Assembly: GCA_037074705.1 (NCBI GenBank)
Contig: CM073590.1
Coordinates: 183,614,746 to 183,678,745 of the forward strand
Length of the DNA: 64,000 nt
Direction: 5' to 3'
DNA from: Zhengitettix transpicula
Taxonomy: Eukaryota > Arthropoda > Insecta > Orthoptera > Tetrigidae
Part shown: in pieces, positions 49,690 through 60,758 of the stretch
Layout: the number at the start of each line of letters is the position of its first letter
How positions within the stretch are numbered: position 1 is the first letter of the stretch
The notes under the pieces: model-generated
Databases searched by the model: none
What the model saw: only the letters and a program-made list of their open reading frames with translations
Told to the model about the DNA's origin: nothing
Position numbers and translations under genes: made by a program

Positions 49690-50660
49690 GACTATGAAAA
49701 AGCACATGACAGGATTAAGAGAATTAAGTTGTGGTTAATACTGGAAAAAGGGGAATCCCTAAGCATTTAATTCAGGTATCACAAAATCTATATACAAATA
49801 CAATAATTAGAATTAGTAATTGAAAAGAGATATAAGAAGAAATAGAAACGAATAAAGGAGTAAAACAGGAATGTAGCTTGTCACCTACATTATTTAACAT
49901 TTAAATAGATGTGGAAAAGAGAGAAAAAAACCATCAGGTATAAATATAGGAAGGCATAAATACATCAACACGATGCTTTTCGCTGATGATCAAGTCATAA
50001 TTCAAGATAGTGAAGACAAAGTACAAATAGCTTTACATAGACTAAATGTACTAAGTCAAGGCTATAATCTGAAAATTTCCATAAAGAAAACATAAACAAT
50101 GGCATTTTTAGGAAATTATTCAGTGAGAACAAAAATAATTCTAGATGATAAACCAATTGAACAGATATCACATTTCCAATACTTCGGATGCGATATATCA
50201 TATGAACAAGATAAAGATATACAGAGAAAAATTATCATTTCTCAACACATATGTGGCATAATAAAACGAAGCCTGAAGGGAAAAACAAGTAAAGAAACGC
50301 AAATAAAATTTTATAAAGTTATGGCAGTTCTCACTTTACGATACGGGGCGGAAAGCTGGACGCTTAGAAGTAAAGATCTAGAAACATCAGAAATGAAGTT
50401 TCTAAGATCAGTTAAAGGATGCACTAGAGAAGACAGAATCAGAAATGAAACAATAAGAGATGAACTAGGCATACAATCAATAACAGAGAAGGCGATCCAA
50501 CTTAAAGAGAAATGGAAAGAACATGTGCATCGTATGCCGCCGCAACGGATTTCCAAACAAATAATGGAATATAACCCAATAGGAAGAAGGAATGTGGGAC
50601 GACCGTGGAAGAGATGGTGAGACCGGAACAGGCCTAAGGCCTGGATTGATAGAAGAAGAA
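49690..50660 (+). pseudogene. RTE-like LINE reverse transcriptase remnant
   Basis: Reverse transcriptase blocks appear in order but in three frames: AFVDYEKAHDR (about 49680), GVKQECSLSPTLFNI (49860-49907) and TMLFADDQVIIQDSEDKVQI (from 49970). Then comes a long frame at 50099-50620 with AVLTLRYGAESWTLRSKD, MKFLRSVKGCTREDRIRNE, and GRRNVGRPWKRW. At least two frameshifts and internal TAA codons (for example before MAFLGNYS) disable it. The order palm domain then C-terminal GRPxKRW is typical of RTE/jockey-like LINEs. A dead copy. Confidence 0.85.
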
Positions 50661-51300
50661 TCTTGTAGAAAAGCTACGCTTCGTACTTTATTAATTGGAT
50701 ATTCGGGACAAACGGCTTGGAAGGTAGCCATCCTGCGTTTATAATATCCTAATTACCTTATTACAGAATATCGTAAATGCAAATAAAAATTATTACATAA
50801 ATTTATTCTGTGTGATTTATATCTTGTAATACCTAAATATCATTTAAAATAATTGTCTCTCGTGCACTACGAAGAAGTCGCGATGACGCCGTGAAAGGAG
50901 CCAGTCCACTTTCCCAGTGGGATTTGCAGAGCGTCAGTTTCCGTCGCTTATCAGGTTTCGTGTGTGACACAGAAGCGGCTCTGACCGCGGGATCTAAATT
51001 CTCATATGGGGGACATCCGAGTATAAAGCTGCAGCCTAGCATGATGAAATTTTCAAGCTCACGCCAACCTTCCGTATGGATCCGGGACGTCTGTTCAAAC
51101 AAATGTTCCAAACCAATAAAATGCTAGACATGAAAAGCTTATAATTAATTATGTTCAATTCGAAAAGACAGGAATGTTTTATGAAAACGAAGAAATGGAG
51201 GTGAATGAATAAAACCTGTGAATAGAGAAACTTTATTATTTTAGGAAAAAATATCAAAAACTTTTGCTATACACATAAATAATTTTAAGTTTAATATTAA
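50661..51300. other. Intron 3, unexplained GC-richer patch
   Basis: 50860-51110 is G+C-richer with open frames on both strands (about 78-92 codons), no motif and no second copy in the window. The remainder is AT-rich. Confidence 0.4.
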
Positions 51301-51308
51301 TTAGTCTG

Positions 51309-51606
51309 ACAATAATAAGAAAGGTAGCCAAATACAGACAAAATAAGTGGTAATATAAATATCACACAACGTTTTTGGGATACTTGTCTCTTACTTCAGG
51401 TCCTAAGAAGAGCCTAGAGTGACACAACTGCACTGGTCAGTCAAAAGCTTTTTAGTTTTGTCAACTGATCAATGAGTTTGTGTCGTTCTAGGCTCTTCTT
51501 AGGACATGAAGAAAGGAACAAGGGTCCCAGAAACGTCGTGTGGTATTTATATTATCACTTACTTTGTCTGTATTTGGCTATCTTTCTTATTATTAATTTT
51601 CAATCA
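51309..51606. mobile_element. R3 foldback element, fullest copy
   Basis: Two inverted arms of about 135 bp. The left begins AATAATAAGAAAGGTAGCCA and passes ATCACACAACGTTTTTGG and CTAAGAAGAGCCTAGAGTG; the right mirrors it and ends GGCTATCTTTCTTATTATTA. The centre (AAAAGCTTTTTAGTTTTGTC) is short. Non-coding. Related copies or parts are at 2.3, 4.3, 28.0, 53.8 and 54.9 kb. Confidence 0.85.
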
Positions 51607-51683
51607 TACGTTAATTTTCTAATAAAACATAATTCATACATTTGTAAAATCTTTTCTTTATCCGTTACCACAATCAGGCTCTA

Positions 51684-51885
51684 ATTGAGACGGCTGCTAG
51701 ACTATGGCACATTCAGGATTTAGGACTGGCACGCGGTCAGTGTTTCTGTACTACTTCAATCTTAACGTCGGTTTTCTTTACCATTGAAGGCACTAACATC
51801 CACGCCCGTGCCGGGATTCGAACGTGTGACTTCTGTGAAGCGAGACAATGACGCTAACCACAGAATGTCAGCCACACTTGTAAAA
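51684..51885 (-). mobile_element. tRNA-derived SINE
   Basis: On the minus strand the head reads TGTGGTTAGCGTCATTGTCT (A-box-like), then ACGTTCGAATCCCGGCAC (B box GTTCGAATCCC). The spacing is that of a tRNA-type Pol III promoter. The body ends AATGTGCCATAGTCTAGCAG, and its 3' half recurs at 40666-40823. The head is not a functional tRNA because the arms do not pair as a proper cloverleaf. Confidence 0.82.
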
Positions 51886-52192
51886 GGCATATGAGAAAAA
51901 CTTAATTTCACTACCTGAGACGTAAGCGTCATCGTTTCTGTATATGTAATATTATTAATATTGAATGCGACCAATACGGCAGGACAGTATGCACTATGCA
52001 GTGCCATGAAATACAAAAACAAGAAAGCATGTCATGTAGATACAATATAAAATAGAATACGTAACCGCGCCAATGTGAATGGTAAAAATACTGAAATATG
52101 ATCGACAAATAATAATGTTATATTTTCTATTTTTTACTTAAACTATTGTATTCTAAATTTACAGATGAATATAAAACAGTTGTTTTGGAAGA

Positions 52193-52657
52193 TCCTGTAT
52201 GAAGCTCCTTCCGATGGCGGAAGAGGGGTTTGAGGTGGGGGACGCAGCATTCCCTTCTCCGTGCCTCGACCAGTTTAGGAGGCAGCTGGCCGACTATTCC
52301 AATAGTCCGATAGGAGCCATACTACATAAGGATTTCTTCTACATTTTTCATACATACAAGTACTGAGATGGCATGAATCTAATATACCCAAAGTAAAGCT
52401 GCATATACTTCTAAAGATTTAAAAAGGAGGGCTCTTCCCAAATAGTTATATAATCACAATTTCAAATTCGGAAAATACATATTTAACTTGGAATTCGCTC
52501 CCTCAGGAATGAATTAAACGTAAATATAATTCTTTATATAGTTTGTGTAATTATGACAGAAAAAAATTATAAAAGAAACTAACCGATTAAATATTGCTTT
52601 AAAAGAGACGTTATTGAGGTGGTATTATTTTGTAAACGACCATTACATTGAATTAGA
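52193..52657 (+). repeat. Duplicated segment, second copy (with R1 piece)
   Basis: Partner of 47525-47966. It begins with an R1 fragment in reverse (CCTTCCGATGGCGGAAGAGG to GGCCGACTATTCCAATAG, 52194-52304) and continues into the non-R1 part (GAGCCATACTACATAAGG through ACATTGAATTAGATTT). Beyond 52658 the two loci differ. Confidence 0.85.
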
Positions 52658-53844
52658 TTTAATCAAAATTCAGTAAACAAGAATATTTGTAAGTTGTATA
52701 TTTTCTGGCTTTTAAAATATATATACGTAGGAATGAAATCATTGAAAAGACTAAAATAATATTTTTATATACTCTGATTGAAAACCAATTTATTTACAGT
52801 ATGAATAAAATTAATACCTCCTTATTGGATGTCCTAATTGACTTCAGGATTAAGTTTAGTTATAATACTACAATAATGTGTTAAATATTGTTTTGTATTC
52901 GTGCATACAAATTATAGTCCATTAATCCACGTGCAGCAGACTTCATCGAATGTACGTTCTACTCGTAAATCACACATGGACAGCCATAAGTCACCCATGT
53001 CAATTGGAATAGAGTATTTCGTGATCACTAGACAGTCGGTTGAGCTCCTGTACTGAATTAAAATTTCTATATTCTAGTACCTCGTCGCCGTAATTAAATG
53101 AACATTAAAAAGTATAAAAATATTAAATTAACTGCGTTATTGCACCACTTAGAAAATATCCCTGATTAATTTATTTTCATTACTATAGAATTCCGCTTAA
53201 GTTGTCTCCTGTGTGTAAAACGGCATTAAATCTTGGTAAGGCGCAAATAAACACTAACACGGCTGAATTTAATAAAGGGAAATTTAATTAACTCGGTCTC
53301 CAAAGCTTAAGCTTCAGTGTTCTAGCATAAATTCCCAACGTGAAATTTTGTATTATCTGTACCACAATTTCAAATATAAATATCTCTCTCATACTTTATG
53401 CTAATTATGTCAAATTTCATTAGCGAATGACATGGCGCATTGACGAGCTCGTAATCTTCTTACTCAAATCAATTTCATAATACAGAATTCCTGTGAGACA
53501 GATTATTGAAAGAATAAGAACATTTAATTTATTATTTTAATCTTTTGCTGAAACATGGGTTGCAAAACTGGTTTATTCGGAGATACTCCTGTGCATTCTT
53601 CTCCGGAATATTATTCTACAATTTTTGCCGTTGTATTTCTCATATAAGTAGCGAAAATGTACTTGTTCATAACCTCTCTGACAAGTCACCGTTCACTTAA
53701 CACGGAATTGTTGGTCCAGTTATTACTGAAGGGTAAAGAAAGTACCCGAACACTGAAATATTTTCTCAGACTGAAATTTATGTTTCAATTTAATCGTTCC
53801 ATACAAAAACAATACGGTGGGACAATTGCTAACAAAGTCCCGAT
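52658..53844. other. Intron 3, no feature recognised
   Basis: AT-rich sequence without repeats found elsewhere in the window or recognised frames. Confidence 0.5.
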
Positions 53845-53845
53845 T

Positions 53846-54004
53846 AATAATAAGAAATTTAGCCGAATTCAGACAAAAGAAGTGATAATATAAATACCAC
53901 TGCACCTGAAGTAAGGGACAATGCTTCCAGAAACGTTGTGTGGTATTTATATTATCACTTCTTTTGTCTGAATTCGGCTATATTTCTTATTATTAATTTT
54001 CAAT
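53846..54004. mobile_element. R3 foldback element, compact form
   Basis: The arms ATTAATAATAAGAAATTTAG and their complement close over a loop with CTGCACCTGAAGTAAGGGAC. Both arms carry CCGAATTCAGACAAAAGAAG and ATAATATAAATACCAC. Most of the centre seen at 51.3-51.6 kb is deleted. Confidence 0.82.
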
Positions 54005-54779
54005 CAGATGTGTAAATTTTTTTTATTTAAAATTCCTATTAATTATGTCACAAAATAGAGAAAAATTATCAGAAATAATATTTTAATACGATAAAATATT
54101 AGATCAAACACACAAAATTTTAACAACATATGGTTTCTTTTTTGGAACATCTTTAAGTGCAAATATACAAATTTTGCAAATCAGAATATAGTTTAGTTTT
54201 AAATATAAATATAAATTTATTTTTAATTATAAATACATAATTAAAATCTGCTTCACAAAATGTGATTTAATATTTTATCATATTAAAACACGTTTCAATC
54301 GAATTTGGCTGGTTTTTTCATTTATAATTCAATAAATTCAGATTCATATATCTGCTAAAATAAAAAATTGTTAGAAAAATATTTATTTAAGTTGTTTATT
54401 TGTAGCTTAAACTAAGAAATATGTGTGGAGCTAGCCTCCACTGAGCTTCACGTCTAGCTTTCGACGAACTTTTCTGCGAACATCAGCTGACTGATCTACC
54501 GACGAACTTCTCTGCTAGTATCGCTGACGCCTCATCCGCCAGCCGTAGCGGCGAAGGGGAAAAAGCAAAGACATATAACAACATATATATATCAAAGAGA
54601 TATATAAACATAATAGAGTGGCTATATCAGCGTTACAGCGCCCTGGGTGGCAGCAACAAACAACACTGGCCGCCATTTTTTAGTAGGTCCACTTCACCTA
54701 AAACCCGATTTGTGTATGCTACTCATGGTGGAAATTTTGAAGTTTTTTTGTTAAAATAAATGGTTTGTTATTATAAATC

Positions 54780-54850
54780 ATGCCAAGCGTGTGTTCAGCC
54801 TACAGTTGTAATAATCGTAGTTTGAAAACATATGAAGTATCGTATTTTAA
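54780..54850 (+). pseudogene. THAP zinc-finger first exon of P-like transposase
   Basis: Starts ATG and reads MPSVCSAYSCNNRSLKTYEV then SYF, ending at a good donor (AA/GTAAGT). Cys-x4-Cys (CSAYSC) right after the start is the opening of the C2CH THAP DNA-binding domain. The Cys and His that complete the finger would lie in the next exon, which is absent. The frame is clean, but with its partner exons gone it cannot make a complete finger. Confidence 0.72.
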
Positions 54851-54861
54851 GTAAGTTTCAG

Positions 54862-55044
54862 CATAATAATAATAATAAGAAAGATAGCCAAATGCAGGCA
54901 AAATAAGTGATAACATAAATACCACACAACGTTTCAGGGATCCTTGTCCTTTTTTCAGGTGCTAAGAAGAGCCTAGAGCGACTAACTGCACTCGTCATTT
55001 GACAAAAAAAAAGCTTTGGAGGTGCTGTTGTGTCGCTCTAGACT
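54862..55044 (+). mobile_element. R3 foldback fragment inside the P-like element
   Basis: Left arm AATAATAAGAAAGATAGCCA, the core ACCACACAACGTTTCAGG and GCTAAGAAGAGCCTAGAGCG, and the centre AAAAAGCTTTGG are present. The right arm stops at GTCGCTCTAGAC. It lies in the first intron of the transposase remnant, 12 bp past the splice donor. Confidence 0.78.
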
Positions 55045-55068
55045 AGGAACTGTTACATTTTGCAAATA

Positions 55069-56211
55069 GAATGACGAGGCTACACATTCAGTATGAGGCA
55101 CAGAAAATGAAGGTAGCATTGCCACTAAGCAATTCTGTAGCAGATGCCATGATTTTTTGTAGAGACTTGGGTTTGTCTGAATTTGTAAGTTGTGAGGGCA
55201 CGGTAAAGTTCATAAAAATGGTAGATAAAGCATTTGATTTGTTGAATTCGTGCAATGTTATGAACAAGGGTACAAAAACTCCTGTGTTTAGAGGTAATAC
55301 AGTGACAATATGCAACACAATAGAAAGATCTGTACAGTATTTATGAATTTAAAGCTGTACGATGGGAGTTTATTAATTTGTCAGGGAGGAAGTTGGGTGT
55401 GTGTGCGATTGTTTTAGATCTTCTCAGTTCGATGCAACTAACAGAGAAGTATGTGTGTAACGATTCTCCAGTTCTCAAATTTATGTTAAGTAGGAGAATG
55501 AGCCAGGACCATTCAGAACCCTTCTTTTCTTGCATACGAAGATGAGGGAGAAATCGAAATTATCCAAATGCATTACGCAGATAGAACCATCCAAAAGTGC
55601 CAATGGTACGGGAGGAATTTTGGAGACATTGGTTGTACCATTTGAAAAAAATAATTTTAAATCTTGTACAGATCACAATTTTGATCATGATTACGTCCCT
55701 GAATATGAGAGATTAACATTATATTCAGAAAAAGTGGTAGAATGTATTTCAGGAAGTGTTGTAAGGATGGTGTTAAAAACCTAAAGTGTTTAGGTTGTTT
55801 AGAGGTTCTCCTTGCTCCTCGCTCTCAAAGAAAAACTGGATTGATTAAGATAAAGGACTTAAAAGACAAGTTAATCAACCCGTCTAAAGACGTTGTGAAA
55901 TTTTTTACACTTGCTGAAAAAGTATTGAGGAATAACGAAACACAAATATGAAAGAAGAATTTGCTATTAAAATTGTGTGGGGGGTATTCCGGATGTTGGG
56001 ACATAAACAAATTTTATTTTGTGAATTCGACTATTTAATAGTTTTGGTCGAATTTAGTGAGGAAACTCGCTACTCAATTTTAATAAAGGTTTTATTAAAA
56101 CATTACTTCAATTGCAGAATTCGTTATATGTGTAAAGAAATAGCAATGGATGAAAGAGGACGCAACATAAGGCAATTGTATACAAAATTGATATTATTTA
56201 AAGGCCAATAA
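55069..56211 (+). pseudogene. P/THAP9-like transposase, C-terminal remnant
   Basis: Blocks in order: TRLHIQYEAQKMKVALPLSN, SVADAMIFCRDLGL, TVKFIKMVDKAFDLLNS (frame 55071-55346). Then SGRKLGVCAIVLDLLSSM and SQDHSEPFFSCIR in later frames, then 55530-55784 and 55948-56211. HIQYEAQKMKVALxxxLSxSVADA and SQDHxExxFSxIR are hallmarks of P-element/THAP9 transposases. Stops and frame changes at about 55346, 55543 and 55782 show decay. The protein cuts and pastes its own DNA in intact relatives. Confidence 0.8.
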
Positions 56212-56785
56212 ATTTTTATATGCCTTAAATGTGTTATATTTTCTTAAACCTTAAAATATATTGTCCTTAGAGATTTAGTTTTAGGTCATTTGTGCGACAG
56301 AGTTCAAGGCAAGCAGACGATGGGGAACGCCCACCTGACAGTTTAAAACATGGCGGCTGAGTTTTCAATTTGCTTCAAACATGGCGGCGACTTGTCCAGT
56401 CTATGTTGTTTATATATGTCTTTGATATATATATGTTTATATACCTCTTTGGGATAAAGAGATCGGAGCGCAGAGAACTTCTAGTCGACGGGAGTCCAAA
56501 GGATAAACACTACGTAATTCTCGGAAGCGTTATGAACTCTCATTGTTGTGCAAAAATAAGATTATTTTCTTATGGAGTAAAAAAACAATTTGAGTTCCGT
56601 TCGTTCCGAGCAATTGACCAGTGAACATGATTTAGAAAAGAGAAATACAATATTGAAAAAATACCAAGTCTCGTAATTTTTCGCAACCCGTGCTATCACA
56701 CAAAAAAATAATATATAATATATTTTAAATTTTCTTCCCGTGTGTGGTGTCGCAACTAATAATACTACGGAGTCCGCCACATATG

Positions 56786-58087
56786 TATCAGGTATTAATT
56801 ATTTGAAAATAATCTATTTTTCGCTGAGATTGCTTGCCTAAGTTTGTCGAAGCACTGAATTTACAATTCCTGAATAGAAAACATTTCTAATTTTTCCGTA
56901 ACAGTAGCCACATCAATACGTTAATAAACTCTTGTGTTGCAGTTTCAAAAATGGTTAAATATTATTATAATATACGTGAAACCTATGAAGACTACACTCG
57001 ATATTAACTATTTAAATAATTACATACAGCGTAAGACAAATTGTTGCCTACCCGGAGGTTTGGCGAAACTACTACAGATCACTGAAAAGCAGTTGCTAAA
57101 TTCTTTGTCTCATAAAGAAATACTCTTCATGCTTTGGGTTAAGTATAGTATAATCTACATTGATCGCCGTATAATATTTCCATAATCATCCCATCACTAT
57201 AAAGGCCAGACGTGTCATTTAAGTAAAGAAGAGATTAAAAGTTCCGCCAGAAGGGCCCAATGATGCTCTAATTACCTCCAGATAGTCGGAAGTACCCATT
57301 TTGGTTCACGTTCACTCAGAAAAATAGTGAGTATTTAATCGGCTGTTTAATTTTTCTCACTATAGCAAATCATGAAAGTACTGTTTACGCTTATTACTGA
57401 AGTAAGATAAATGTTTCTATAAGAAAGTAATCTGGCGAAAATTAAAATATTAGTTACATTTTAGTAATTACGATACTATCTTGCAGTTTCAAATATGTGC
57501 GTGTAAACTACACCGTGTAACTCGAGTCAAATTTTTGTTTTTCTTGTGTTTTATTCGATGAAATTATTCAAAAGTAGATATTAATAATTTTAGCTCTGTA
57601 TTCAATTTACATATCGTATATTTGCTATTCAAAAAACGGCATATAAATTCATCTTTGAATACGTTACAGACGTTATATATAACGTTTGAAGAGGCTTAAT
57701 AAATCTTATACGGGCTATCAAATAAGAAAATTTTGTTAACCAATTAAAATTACCATATTACTGGTACGCATCGTCAATCCGTTTTTAATACTGGAACATT
57801 GAAAATCATTGATTATTAAAATTTGTTGTGCTTTTAATGGTTCGAAAAAACTCAATGAAGGATTTGACTAATAAATGAATAAAGCGTTTCGTGTGAATGG
57901 CGGGAAAATAAAAAAATAAACAGTTACCGAGAAATAATTTTATAAAAGCAATTTAATTATGTGGAGTATATTCACCATATGGCGTGTCCGCCTGTGAGTT
58001 GGCGGGCGAAGTGGCAATAGTGTTAACTGTAGAGAAACTGTCCGCACCACAGTCATGCCGTTATTTTCATTATGAGAATAATTTTAC
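56786..58087. other. Intron 3, end next to exon C
   Basis: AT-rich, no element or exon recognised. Confidence 0.5.
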
Positions 58088-58215
58088 CTTATCGCCTCAA
58101 TCATCTGAAGTCCCATGTTGACACAGTTGCAGGCATGGTTCGGTCTGGAAACGGGTAAACCCGACACGCAGTAGTAGCAATCCCCAAGAATCTTGATCCT
58201 CATACACTGATTGTC
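58088..58215 (-). CDS. Ac76E: Adenylyl cyclase exon C, C1a second metal-binding Asp
   Basis: 128 nt, phase 0 in and phase 2 out. It encodes [20 protein letters not shown], then [22 protein letters not shown]. The LGDCYYC block is a signature of class III adenylyl cyclases and carries the second catalytic Asp, so both metal-binding positions of C1a are intact. The acceptor follows a run of T (TTTTTTTTCAG) and the donor is AG/GTAAAA. It is separated from exon D by a 32.8-kb intron, the largest in the window, which therefore interrupts the catalytic domain. Confidence 0.93.
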
Positions 58216-59643
58216 CTGAAAAAAAATTAAAATACAAATTGGTTAGAATCGACTGGTTCCCTATTCACATATTCGGTGTGGAACACTTTCACAGACCTCC
58301 GTAAAGTGGCCATTGCTGTGGTCTTTAAGACAAGGAAAATATTTACACCATATTCAGAAAAAATTCTATTATTTTGAATCATCCAGTGTATTATTTCGTT
58401 GCCTTCCACTGATGTTTTCGTCTGGAGAAATTATAGGACCCCAAGCAGAATGTAACATTCTTCATTAACTTCAAGAGGTTTTATGAATTAGAACATTACG
58501 TTTCCGATTTTTTTCACAGGCTTAATTGGTATTATATGTTCAAATTTTCAAATTTCGAGAGTATAATTCTTATTCTAGCCTGAACTATTTAAGCGGTTCA
58601 TTTATGAAGTATAGACCGTAATAGCACCTGTACGCACGACAGCAAGCACTCACGAACGGAAAGTCGTAATGGCCGCCACCGTGCCGCACCTATCAGTATG
58701 TAAAACACTTTTATAGCTCATAACTATGCGATTTGAATGCTTAGATAGTAGCCGTCTTGGCGTTTTGAAATTTTTGTTTAATATAATTCTTTGATAGCGT
58801 GAGTGTCGAGTTGCTGCTTTGAGGTATCAACTCTGTGGATATATCAGGTACATAATAAATTTATGGGTTTAGGTTAATATGCTGTATATTTTATATTCAA
58901 AATATATCGTTATTGTTTAGATTTTTAAGAATGTGATCGTTAATTCAATAGAAACCAAAGTAGAAAGTAGGAACCTAGCTGTCAAAGAACTTTCCAATGA
59001 TTATAGGAAAAAATTCTACAAACCGTTATACACAATAAATTATCAGACTTCTTGACGAAGTGCAAAATAATTGCTTCCGCACAACACGGCTTCCTCAAAC
59101 AAAAATTCTACAAGCACAGCCAAGTAAGAGTTCAGTTCAAAGGTACAAAATTGTCTTTATGAAAAATTGAAAATAGCTGGAATCTTCGCAGTCCTATCGA
59201 ATGCATTTTATCTGGTAAATAAAAGTATAATGCTAAGAAAATTATAATATTATTCTATCAGAGGCCATGATTTACTTTTCTTAATCTCATACCTCAACAA
59301 TCGTAAACAGAGGGTCCCTCTCTACAACTACGAAGGTGACGTAAATTTATCGGATTTGGAAGTAATTAATAATGATATATACAAATATATATTCTGAATA
59401 TTGAGAAAACTAATAAATAAATAAGCAGCAGCCAATTTTAAGTCACAAAAAAGAATTTATTAATTTAAAACCAAACAACGTTCGTCGCTTATTTGACGAC
59501 GTCATCAGGTTCAAGTTTAAAACTACAAAAAGAACAAAACAATTACAATTATTAGAATAACATTTTAAGAAATATTTTGCAGATAACAAATAAACAATAT
59601 AATTTTTGTTAGACTTACAAAAATTTTCATTGAAGGTGATTGC

Positions 59644-60000
59644 CGTGGCCGAAATATTCAATTTAAAACAAGAACGACCCGTAAAAATTCATTTACGTTC
59701 TTGGGTGCGATTTACTATAGAAACAAATTATATTTGAAATTATAACAATTTATAAATTAAACGTTACAAAAGCAAACTGTCATAAATTTTATTCCAATTT
59801 ATGTTAATAGCTGTGTTATAGGATCTGATGTACAGCATTTCACTCATTAATCTCAAAAGTAGTTCGTTACAATATTAATAGTTTACACCAGTCTAATTTG
59901 TGATTATTTAAATAAATATGTTTAGACAAAACAGAATAATTTTGAATACTACTATTTATATTACTTTTATGTTCGTTTTAAATTGTACATTTCGGCCACG
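59644..60000. repeat. Inverted repeat inside the LINE remnant
   Basis: CGTGGCCGAAATATTCAATT and its complement AAATTGTACATTTCGGCCAC form arms of about 30 bp, 357 bp end to end. It lies between the 'YLNNRKQ' and 'ADDT' parts of the LINE, so it probably inserted into it, perhaps together with flanking AT-rich sequence from about 59395. Confidence 0.65.
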
Positions 60001-60439
60001 ACAGCCAGCAGAGGTTGAGACGTAATTAATTTTGTGGAGCCTCAGGGTTCTATCGTAAGTACATTACATTTTCTTGTTATATTATTCATATGATCTACAA
60101 CAGTATATTGACCCTCTAAAATATGTCCTGCACGCAGATGATACGAAATTGATTATTATTTAAATAATCTCAATACAAAAATTAAGAATGCAACTATAAA
60201 CATAAATATTTAGTTTACTGCCAATAAATTAACGCTTTACGTGCATAACACTACGTTCGTTCGTTTTACAACAGAAAACAAAAACATGTTGATTCTCAGT
60301 TGATGCGACTTCAGTAGGCTTGCAGGTCGACAATTTATTTAAATTAAAGTTGAAGTTACACATTGGTTGTCGTGCTGTTACTCAGTGAGAATACTGATGC
60401 AGTAAGTTGATATCAAAACAGATAAAATAGTTTACTGAC

Positions 60440-60758
60440 AACCAACTGCCTCCTAAACTGGTCAAGGCACGGAGAAGGGAATGCTGCGTTCCCACAGGTA
60501 AACGCACTCCCGTCATCGGAAGGGTGTGGGACAAGTACCTAGAGCCCGACCTACCTGATGCAGCTTTTCTAAGGTTTGTCCTGAATCCCTTTTAAAGAAT
60601 GCCGCGTAGGAATCTTACACAATAGCCAGGGGGCCCTAGTTAACCCTTGGCTACCTTCCTCTACCATTCCGCAACTTCCCTTACAAATTCCTATGCTATT
60701 AAAGGAGAGTTGTCACCACGTTGAGTACCCTCATGTAGCCTGTTACTGTAAAAAATAT
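60440..60758 (+). mobile_element. R1 copy i, 5'-truncated
   Basis: From AACTGCCTCCTAAACTGGTC to TCATGTAGCCTGTTACTGTA and a short A run. Head and palindrome region are missing. It lies between the ADDT part and the C-terminal part of the LINE remnant, which dates it after that LINE. Confidence 0.82.

Larger units (their letters stand above)
54566..56451 (+). mobile_element. P-like (THAP) DNA transposon, internally deleted
   Basis: A 1886-bp element has 56-bp inverted ends (54566-54621 and 56396-56451) matching at 48 of 56 positions without gaps. Both begin CAAAGA, with the core ACATATATATATCAAAGA. It is flanked by 8-bp repeats GGAAAAAG (54558-54565) and GGATAAAG (56452-56459), one mismatch; 8-bp duplications are usual for P elements. 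Inside are a THAP-type first exon and the C-terminal part of a P/THAP9-like transposase. The middle of the protein is missing, and an R3 foldback sits at the gap. Non-autonomous now. Confidence 0.85.
54424..56781 (+). mobile_element. Solo LTR interrupted by a P-like transposon
   Basis: The left part (54424-54565) starts TGTGGAGCTAGCCTCCACTG; the right part (56452-56781) ends ACGGAGTCCGCCACA. TGTGG...CCACA ends are typical of gypsy-type LTRs. A 4-bp direct repeat TATG lies at 54420-54423 and 56782-56785. Removing the 1886-bp insert and its 8-bp duplication leaves an LTR of about 464 bp. No internal retroelement sequence adjoins, so this is a solo LTR. Orientation is assumed from the TG..CA ends and is symmetric. 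Confidence 0.72.

Noticed and set aside
51750..51885. Possible tRNA gene
   Set aside because: A- and B-box motifs are present but the arms do not form a proper cloverleaf and the body continues into a SINE.
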